Shown here: one piece after another, positions 5,702 to 10,034 of the stretch
Layout of the letters: every line of letters starts with the position of its first letter
How positions within the stretch are numbered: the first letter of the stretch is position 1
Assembly: GCA_012511485.1 (NCBI GenBank)
Contig: JAAZFZ010000228.1
Location: 1 to 10,034, forward strand
Direction: 5' to 3'
Source: Clostridiales bacterium
Lineage (GTDB): Bacteria > Bacillota > Clostridia > Oscillospirales > Acutalibacteraceae
DNA length: 10,034 nucleotides
Translations under genes and position numbers: made by a program
The notes under the pieces: model-generated
Databases searched by the model: none
What the model was told of the DNA's origin: nothing
Seen by the model: only the letters and a program-made list of their open reading frames with translations

Positions 5702-5977
5702 ATGTACGAAGACAAGACTCTCATCTGTAAGGAATGTGGCCAGGAATTCGTTTTTACTGCCGGTGAGCAGGAATTCTACGCCGAAAAAGGCTTTGAGAAT
5801 GTCCCCCAGCGCTGCAGAGAATGCCGCAACGCACGCAAAAACGGTAACCGTGGTGAGCGTGAAATGTTCGAGGCAGTCTGCGCAGATTGCGGTGGCATTG
5901 CCAGAGTTCCCTTCAAGCCCCGTGAGGACCGCCCGGTCCGCTGCAGCGAGTGCTTTGCAAAAATGAAGGGCGAATAA
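5702..5977 (+). CDS. Small double zinc-ribbon protein (zf-trcl / CxxC-x17-CxxC type)
   Basis: This 91-residue protein consists of two zinc ribbons. The first has CKEC (Cys9, Cys12) and CREC (Cys38, Cys41) around EFVFTAGEQEFYAEKGF, the hallmark of the probable zinc-ribbon family zf-trcl. The second has CADC (Cys60, Cys63) and CSEC (Cys81, Cys84) with exactly 17 residues between pairs and the phrase VPFKPREDRPVRC, matching the CxxC-x17-CxxC family. The ATG at 5702 follows GAGGT at 8 bases spacing; an open frame upstream to 5645 only translates the tRNA-like element. It ends before a strong terminator and has no clear promoter of its own, so it may be expressed from the sigma factor promoter. 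The role is unknown; nucleic acid or ribosome binding would be a guess from basic residues between the ribbons. Confidence 0.88.
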   Translation: MYEDKTLICKECGQEFVFTAGEQEFYAEKGFENVPQRCRECRNARKNGNRGEREMFEAVCADCGGIARVPFKPREDRPVRCSECFAKMKGE

Positions 5978-5998
5978 TTTTCATTTTTACAGAGAAGC

Positions 5999-6027
5999 AC
6001 CCCGAGGAAACTCGGGGTACTTTTTTT
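5999..6027 (+). terminator. Strong Rho-independent terminator
   Basis: ACCCCGAG (5999-6006) and CTCGGGGT (6011-6018) form a perfect 8-base stem closed by a GAAA tetraloop, followed by seven T (6021-6027). It ends the sigma factor/zinc-ribbon unit and isolates it from the lipoprotein gene. Confidence 0.92.
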
Positions 6028-6068
6028 GCGCTTGTTAATAATTTTTGTCATTTTCAGATAATTTTTAG

Positions 6069-6097
6069 TTGCATTAAGAATAGTAATAATATATAAT
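6069..6097 (+). promoter_or_regulatory. Promoter of the lipoprotein gene
   Basis: TTGCAT (6069-6074) and a perfect TATAAT (6092-6097) are separated by 17 bases. The leader to the ATG at 6144 would be about 40 bases. No hairpin or further regulatory element is obvious in it. Confidence 0.72.
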
Positions 6098-6143
6098 TAA
6101 GCGGATATTTAGCGACAAATAAAAGTGGAAGTGTGGGGTTTTT

Positions 6144-7016
6144 ATGTTAAAGAGGGGATTAAGACTTGCATCAATTGCGCTTGTATTTTCGACATTGTTG
6201 ACAATTACCGCCTGCAAGGGCGACGACGGGCAGACCACCGAGGTCAATGCCGGGCAGACACATCAGGTAACGGAAACCACCGTTGGTGATATCGTCACAT
6301 CATCGCCTTCCAACGATGAAACATCAGCGGTAATCACAGATACCACCGAGGGTGACTCAGAAGTTAACACGCCCTCGAAGCCCACAACAAAGGCTGAAAT
6401 AGTCGCTTATTTCAATGCTGCGGCCAATAAGGTTAAGATAGATAAGCCGGGCTATGATTTAATGGTTACTAATATAATCGGCGATATAACAAGCTCAAAC
6501 AGCATCATTGAAAGCCTTGCTTCAAGAATAGTGCCAATGTTCCCGCAGGACCCTGCCCCGGGCAAGGGCGCAAGCAAGGGTGAGAGCCACAATAATTTCC
6601 CCGCCAAGGGTCAGTCATGGGCAAGCAAGCTTTCCGCTAGTGCAGTTTCGCAGGCGCAGTGCATCGAAAAGGAAAAATACTACGAAATAAAAATCACTCT
6701 GGCGGAAGAGGCTCTTGCCGACCTGCCGAAAAATCCCGCCGCAACAAAGCACGGCTCTGTTATGAATGTACTGTCTGCCGACGAAATCTATGAGCAGACG
6801 GATAAATTCAAATTTATTGCAAATGTTAAATACTTTGCGCCTACATTTTCGGGCAGCTATATTACCTGCATAATCGAAAAGGATACGGGCAATATGAAAA
6901 GTGCCGTATATTACTGCTCTACTATTGCATCAGTCAAGGCAAAGCCGATTTTAGGCAGTGAAATCACTGCCACTGTCCCCTTTGCGATAAAAGAAGAGTA
7001 TTCTGTAAAATACTGA
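6144..7016 (+). CDS. Putative lipoprotein of unknown function
   Basis: I do not recognise a family. The 290-residue product begins with a lipoprotein signal peptide: charged MLKRGLR, a hydrophobic stretch (about residues 8-21) and a lipobox ITAC with Cys24 as the expected lipid-modified residue, so it should be anchored to the outer face of the membrane. Residues 25-85 form a Thr/Ser/Asp/Glu-rich linker of low complexity, typical of a spacer. Residues 86-290 look like a folded domain with alternating hydrophobic and polar stretches, including KYYEIKITL (about 178-186), a late repeat of beta-like segments and no recognisable catalytic motif. The ribosome binding site is GTGGGG, 5 bases before the ATG. 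It has its own promoter and is followed 24 bases later by pduL, so the pair may be cotranscribed, though a functional link is not evident. Confidence 0.8.
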   Translation: MLKRGLRLASIALVFSTLLTITACKGDDGQTTEVNAGQTHQVTETTVGDIVTSSPSNDETSAVITDTTEGDSEVNTPSKPTTKAEIVAYFNAAANKVKIDKPGYDLMVTNIIGDITSSNSIIESLASRIVPMFPQDPAPGKGASKGESHNNFPAKGQSWASKLSASAVSQAQCIEKEKYYEIKITLAEEALADLPKNPAATKHGSVMNVLSADEIYEQTDKFKFIANVKYFAPTFSGSYITCIIEKDTGNMKSAVYYCSTIASVKAKPILGSEITATVPFAIKEEYSVKY

Positions 7017-7040
7017 TATATTACTTAGGATGTGATTATT

Positions 7041-7616
7041 TTGAACAAACCCATTTTACTTGAGACCTCTGCACGCCATGTGCATGTCAGCCGCGAGGAC
7101 CTTGAAACTCTTTTCGGCAAAGGCTATCAACTGACTCCAAAAAAGCCTCTCTCGCAGCCCGGCCAGTTTTCGTGCCAAGAGAGGGTTCAGGTTATAGGCC
7201 CCAAAAACAGTTTTGGTACGGTTTCTATCCTCGGCCCCGTCAGAAATGCGACTCAGGTTGAAATTTCCGCAACTGATGCACGCTCAATCGGTGTTGTCGC
7301 TCCCGTGCGTGAGAGCGGAGATATTGAGGGCAGCGGTTCCTGCAAAATAGTAGGCCCCAAGGGTGAAATTGAAATCTCTCAGGGCGTTATCGTTGCAAAA
7401 CGCCATATTCATGCAACTCCCGAGGACGCAGAAAGGTTTGGATTAAAAGATAAGCAGGTTGTCAGCGTCAAGGTTGAATCCGCCTCAAGGTCACTTATTT
7501 TCGATGATGTGGTTGTCAGGGTCAATCCCAGCTTTTCACTTGCAATGCATATTGATACGGACGAATCGAATGCAGCGGGTGTTACACCGGGCTTGTATGG
7601 CGAAATCATAGCATAA
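7041..7616 (+). CDS. pduL: Phosphate acyltransferase PduL (phosphotransacylase)
   Basis: PduL interconverts acyl-CoA and acyl-phosphate (acetyl- or propanoyl-), linking CoA esters to substrate-level ATP formation with an acyl kinase. From the TTG at 7041 it has 191 residues. Zinc-site histidines are His13 and His15 (SARHVHVS), His122 and His124 (AKRHIHAT) and His170 (MHIDTDE). Other family hallmarks are SQPGQFSCQE (38-47), ILGPVRNATQVEISATDA (63-80) and the PVRESGD segment (89-95) with the conserved Arg90. It begins directly at the domain, without the N-terminal encapsulation peptide of microcompartment versions, and no shell genes are nearby, so it is probably cytosolic, replacing Pta. An in-frame GTG at 7032 lies inside the ribosome binding site (TTAGGATGTGAT, 7025-7036), which is why I prefer the TTG. 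Confidence 0.93.
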   Translation: MNKPILLETSARHVHVSREDLETLFGKGYQLTPKKPLSQPGQFSCQERVQVIGPKNSFGTVSILGPVRNATQVEISATDARSIGVVAPVRESGDIEGSGSCKIVGPKGEIEISQGVIVAKRHIHATPEDAERFGLKDKQVVSVKVESASRSLIFDDVVVRVNPSFSLAMHIDTDESNAAGVTPGLYGEIIA

Positions 7617-7633
7617 CGAATACGAATACGAAT
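7616..7633 (+). repeat. Three tandem copies of a hexamer
   Basis: ACGAAT is repeated three times without change (7616-7621, 7622-7627, 7628-7633), starting at the last base of the pduL stop codon. A short simple repeat that could vary in copy number; no function is evident. Confidence 0.85.
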
Positions 7634-7634
7634 A

Positions 7635-7660
7635 GACCGGCTCCAGCTTGGGAGCCGGTC
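7635..7660 (+). terminator. Hairpin between convergent genes, likely terminator
   Basis: GACCGGCTCC (7635-7644) and GGAGCCGGTC (7651-7660) form a perfect 10-base GC-rich stem with loop AGCTTG. On the plus strand the following sequence is ATTATTAATTGTT, only moderately T-rich; on the minus strand the tail is TATTCGTATTCG. It lies between pduL and the convergent VTT gene and could serve both, though without a proper T tract in either direction. Confidence 0.65.
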
Positions 7661-7675
7661 ATTATTAATTGTTGG

Positions 7676-8293
7676 TCAATCCTCAGCCACAGGCTCCCGC
7701 TTTTTATTGCTGCTGATTCTTTTTGCGGCAAATGTGCATATGACGGTAAAAAAGATAATCGGCAGAATATACAAAAAGGTCCACGGATTTGAAAGGTCGC
7801 CGTAAATGCCCAGAAGCGTCCACATAATGTTAAGCGGAAGAAGTCCAAAGTTTGAGCCTAGCATATAAGGCCTATACTTAATGCCCATTGCGCCGAAAAT
7901 CAGGCTGCTTAGGTCGCTGGGAAGTATCCCCGAAGCCTTGAGGATAAAAACAAGGGTGAAATCGTTTGCTGCCGCAAAATCATCTATTTTCTTAATTTTC
8001 GGGAACTTGTTTTTGAGCAAGTCGAGCATACTTTTGCCCGTAAACCGCCCGAGGAAATACGGCAGGAACAGGCTCAGTGCCGTTGCAATTGTATTTATAA
8101 GCAGAGCAAGCCAGATATTCTTGAGCAGAATCCCCGTCAGAGCAAAAAGGATTGCCGGAGGAAACACAAGGGCAAAGGATTTGATAACCGAAAAGATTAT
8201 CATGCCCAGAGCTATGGTAATTGTGCCGCCACTTATTAGCTTTTGTATATTATCAAGATTTTTTATTGAAATATCATACTTTTTAATCAGCAC
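7676..8293 (-). CDS. TVP38/VTT-domain membrane protein, main part of an interrupted gene
   Basis: These 205 codons hold the body of a TVP38/TMEM64 (SNARE-associated Golgi, VTT/DedA-like) integral membrane protein. FPPAILFALTGILLKNIWLA (about 44-63) and the adjacent LGRFTGKSMLDLL region are typical of the domain's first half. LKASGILPSDLSSLIFGAMG and YMLGSNFGLLPLNIMWTLLG form the second conserved half. A last membrane segment (about 173-190) and a charged tail end the protein. DedA/VTT relatives move lipids across membranes, but this subgroup's role is not settled. The GTG at 8293 has no ribosome binding site; the natural start appears to be the ATG at 8425, in the same frame, with one TGA (8299-8297) between them. 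So this is best read as a gene broken within the first membrane helix, unless the TGA is read through or is a sequence error. Confidence 0.75.
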   Translation of the reverse strand: MLIKKYDISIKNLDNIQKLISGGTITIALGMIIFSVIKSFALVFPPAILFALTGILLKNIWLALLINTIATALSLFLPYFLGRFTGKSMLDLLKNKFPKIKKIDDFAAANDFTLVFILKASGILPSDLSSLIFGAMGIKYRPYMLGSNFGLLPLNIMWTLLGIYGDLSNPWTFLYILPIIFFTVICTFAAKRISSNKKREPVAED

Positions 8294-8296
8294 AAC

Positions 8297-8425
8297 TCAA
8301 GCCGTAACCATAGCAAGCATGAATATCACTGATAATACCTCAAGCAGCTTAATTAATCCCGAATAGTCCCTTTTCTTTGCAGTCATTTCGTTGTCAGCTG
8401 CGGGGTCAGTAACATTATTTGCCAT
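8297..8425 (-). pseudogene. N-terminal fragment of the VTT-domain gene, ending at in-frame TGA
   Basis: From the ATG at 8425, preceded by the ribosome binding site GAGGGAG about 6 bases upstream, 42 codons run to a TGA at codon 43. The peptide starts MANNVTDPAADNE and continues with a basic stretch and the hydrophobic segment LLEVLSVIFMLAMVTA, then stop. The frame continues without a shift as VVLIKKYDIS into the VTT body, completing the first membrane helix. Together the two parts give 249 codons, a usual length for the family. TGA is a normal stop in this genome (iscR and the lipoprotein end with it), so codon reassignment is unlikely. Confidence 0.75.
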
Positions 8426-8528
8426 AATATCTCCCTCTCAATCCTCTTATTTCGCAGGATAATTTATCATATCATACTAATTGCGGAAAATAAAGGAAAA
8501 TGTTGTTGTTCGTTTTTTTAATGAAAAA

Positions 8529-8550
8529 GCGGGCGCACAATGTCGCCCGC
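8529..8550 (-). terminator. Rho-independent terminator of galU
   Basis: GCGGGCG and CGCCCGC (8529-8535 and 8544-8550) form a perfect 7-base stem with an 8-base loop. On the minus strand it is followed by TTTTT (8528-8524). It lies 24 bases beyond the galU stop, and separates galU from the VTT gene in the same direction. Confidence 0.88.
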
Positions 8551-8574
8551 ATAATTTTATTGCAAATAATATAA

Positions 8575-9447
8575 TTAAAGAGTTTTGACAAGTTTTTTTA
8601 AATATGCCTTGAAGTCCTCAGCGATTTCAGGGTGTTTGAGGGCTACCTCACAGTTTGCCTTCATTATCCCGAGCTTGTCGCCCATATCATAGCGTGTTCC
8701 GTCAAAATCAACCGCAAGGAGCTTGCCTGCCTTGCCCAGGTCTGCCATGGAGTCAGTCAGATAATACTCACCAATGGCGCTTTTTATCCCCTCTTCAAGC
8801 AGCCCGAAAATTTCAGGCGGCAGAATAACACGGCCGAGTATTGCGTAGCAGGACATTATCTGCTCTTGCGTAGGCTTTTCTATAATATTATGGCATTTCA
8901 TAATATTATCTCTGACTGTTGAAACATCGAGCGAGCAGTATTTCATAACATCCTTGCGTGGAACCTCTTTTACACCGACAACACCGCAACCGAACTCATC
9001 ATACACTCTGCTAAGCTGTGCGGTGACCGGATGATCAGAAATTATTACATCATCGCCGTAAAGTACGGCAAAAGGTTCATTGCCAACGAAGGATTTTGCA
9101 CAAAGCACTGCGTGACCGAGCCCCTTTGTGACCTTCTGGCGCAGGAAATAGACATTTGCAAGCTGTGCAACCGCCTTTATCTGCTCAAGCATCTTTGCCT
9201 TTGCAGGGTTGCCCTCAAGGTTCCTCTCAAGCTCATAGGCATGGTCAAAATGATCCTCAATAACTCCCTTGCCCCTGTTTGTGATTATAAGAATATCCTG
9301 AATTCCTGAGGCGACCGCTTCTTCAACAATATATTGAATGGCAGGCTTGTCAACAATATTGAGCATTTCCTTAGGCACGGCTTTGGATGCGGGCAAAACC
9401 CTTGTCCCAAGCCCTGCCGCGGGAATAATAGCCTTTCTGACCTTCAT
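8575..9447 (-). CDS. galU: UTP-glucose-1-phosphate uridylyltransferase GalU
   Basis: GalU makes UDP-glucose from UTP and glucose-1-phosphate, feeding cell-wall glycans, glycolipids and galactose metabolism in the cytosol. The 290-residue protein matches the usual bacterial length. The nucleotide-binding signature AAGLGTRVLPASKAVPKEM (10-28) includes Lys26. The metal site is FAVLYGDDVI (126-135) with Asp132. IIEKP (188-192), GEYYLTDS (226-233) and RYDMGDKLGIMKA (252-264) complete the sugar-binding pocket. The ATG at 9447 follows ATAGG at about 6 bases, with a G-rich stretch just before. It starts 22 bases after the end of the DUF2628-like gene, so both are probably in one transcript whose promoter lies outside the window, and ends at a clear terminator. 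Confidence 0.96.
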   Translation of the reverse strand: MKVRKAIIPAAGLGTRVLPASKAVPKEMLNIVDKPAIQYIVEEAVASGIQDILIITNRGKGVIEDHFDHAYELERNLEGNPAKAKMLEQIKAVAQLANVYFLRQKVTKGLGHAVLCAKSFVGNEPFAVLYGDDVIISDHPVTAQLSRVYDEFGCGVVGVKEVPRKDVMKYCSLDVSTVRDNIMKCHNIIEKPTQEQIMSCYAILGRVILPPEIFGLLEEGIKSAIGEYYLTDSMADLGKAGKLLAVDFDGTRYDMGDKLGIMKANCEVALKHPEIAEDFKAYLKKLVKTL

Positions 9448-9469
9448 AAAACCTATCCCCCTGTCTATA

Positions 9470-10034
9470 TTAATTAATTAATTGAATAATTGCATTCTGC
9501 AGAACATTGCTTGCTAAAAAGCTTGTGATTGCTGCCATAGCAGACACTCCGCCTTTTTTTAAAAGCCGAAAGCCGACTTCTCCCTCATCAGCACTCTCGC
9601 TTCTGATACTTTTTATATCCTCATTCATTTTCTTCCTGTATACTGGATTGGCACTCAGTGCGCAGGCAATCCGCACCAAAAGGTTGGCTGCTATAAACGG
9701 CGCGCAAGCCTTCATCAGATTAAAGAATAAATCCATATACTCCTTCTGCTGCTCTTGAGACCAGGAATAAACATCTGCGGTATTGCCGATTTTCTGAGTG
9801 AGTGACATAAAGGTATCGAACTCCCCGCCCATTGTGACTGTTGTCAGTATTGAAAGTGCCACAAAAATAGAAGCAAAAACTATCCCCAGTTTAAAAATCT
9901 TTCTGAAAAAAAACCAGTAGGGCGCAAAGAAAAACGCTCCCCAGTTCCATGAAAGTTTTTTATTCCTTAGATACTTTGTAATATAACGTTTTGAATTCTC
10001 CTGAATGTAGATAGTGGCATCCTTTGCCGTAACC
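9470..10034 (-). CDS. DUF2628-like membrane protein (N-terminus beyond the window edge)
   Basis: The frame is open from the right edge of the window (first full codon at 10033) to the TAA at 9472-9470, giving 187 residues. An internal GTG at 9862 is not the start, because conserved sequence lies before it: NSKRYITKYL, then SWNWGAFFFAPYWFFFRK, the tryptophan-rich segment typical of DUF2628 proteins. Membrane stretches follow: FKLGIVFASIFVALSILTTV, a segment around MKACAPFIAANLLVRIACAL, and a final GGVSAMAAITSFLASNVL. The phrase ANPVYRKKMNEDIKSIR after the third segment also fits the family. Many such proteins begin with a zinc ribbon; that end is not visible. The biochemical role is unknown. 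The gene precedes galU closely and probably shares its transcript. Confidence 0.75.
   Translation of the reverse strand, partial: VTAKDATIYIQENSKRYITKYLRNKKLSWNWGAFFFAPYWFFFRKIFKLGIVFASIFVALSILTTVTMGGEFDTFMSLTQKIGNTADVYSWSQEQQKEYMDLFFNLMKACAPFIAANLLVRIACALSANPVYRKKMNEDIKSIRSESADEGEVGFRLLKKGGVSAMAAITSFLASNVLQNAIIQLIN

Noticed and set aside
8297..8299. Selenocysteine at the TGA of the VTT gene, or TGA reassigned to an amino acid
   Set aside because: The site is in a membrane helix with no redox motif, no SECIS-like hairpin was seen just downstream, and TGA ends iscR and the lipoprotein gene normally.
7881..8366. Plus-strand open frame opposite the VTT gene
   Set aside because: It mirrors the membrane protein on the other strand; the minus strand carries the recognisable domain.
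8441..8510. Promoter for the VTT gene (TTTCCT, 17 bases, TATGAT on the minus strand)
   Set aside because: The -10 is acceptable but the -35 is poor, and the AT-rich region offers several equal choices.
1..10034. CRISPR arrays, insertion sequences, phage genes, riboswitches
   Set aside because: No spaced direct repeats, transposase or integrase motifs were seen, and no gap is longer than about 170 bases or shows a recognised riboswitch core.

Overview
The window looks like chromosomal DNA from an anaerobic member of the Clostridia (Bacillota), most likely near the Oscillospirales/Ruminococcaceae. The signs are a moderate GC content with AT-rich gaps, strong GGAGG-type ribosome binding sites, TTGACA/TATAAT-type promoters, a SigH-like sigma factor, a clostridial-style IscR-IscS-IscU-MnmA cluster, a PflX-like radical SAM protein and a PduL-type phosphotransacylase. 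The lineage below class is an inference. No phage genes, transposase or CRISPR array were seen.

Layout. (1) Positions 1-3801, minus strand: a compact sulfur/iron-sulfur operon, read as iscR (Rrf2 regulator) > iscS (cysteine desulfurase) > iscU (scaffold) > nadA (quinolinate synthase) > mnmA (tRNA 2-thiouridylase, cut by the window start). Gaps are small: iscS and iscU overlap by 14 bases, and nadA and mnmA are 2 bases apart. A strong internal promoter with a dyad symmetry over its start site lies between iscR and iscS and is a good candidate IscR operator. IscS supplies sulfur both to the clusters built on IscU (used by NadA) and to MnmA. (2) Positions 3956-4837, plus strand: a divergent PflX-like radical SAM protein. 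(3) Positions 4902-6027, plus strand: a SigH-like sigma factor behind a near-consensus promoter, a degenerate tRNA(Asn)-like element just past its end, a small double zinc-ribbon protein and a strong terminator. (4) Positions 6069-7660, plus strand: a promoter, a lipoprotein of unknown function, a free-standing PduL phosphotransacylase and a hairpin shared with the convergent gene. (5) Positions 7676-8425, minus strand: a TVP38/VTT-domain membrane protein whose reading frame is broken by one in-frame TGA at codon 43. (6) Positions 8529-10034, minus strand: galU with its own terminator, preceded 22 bases upstream by a DUF2628-like membrane protein that runs off the window.

Most of the window is housekeeping. 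The points that deserve a second look are the nadA gene inside the Fe-S operon, the cysteine-rich IscU tail, the iscS promoter dyad, the tRNA-like relic and 14-base tandem duplication after the sigma factor, the apparently shifted end of that sigma factor, and the in-frame TGA in the VTT gene. I do not see a clearly new multi-gene system.
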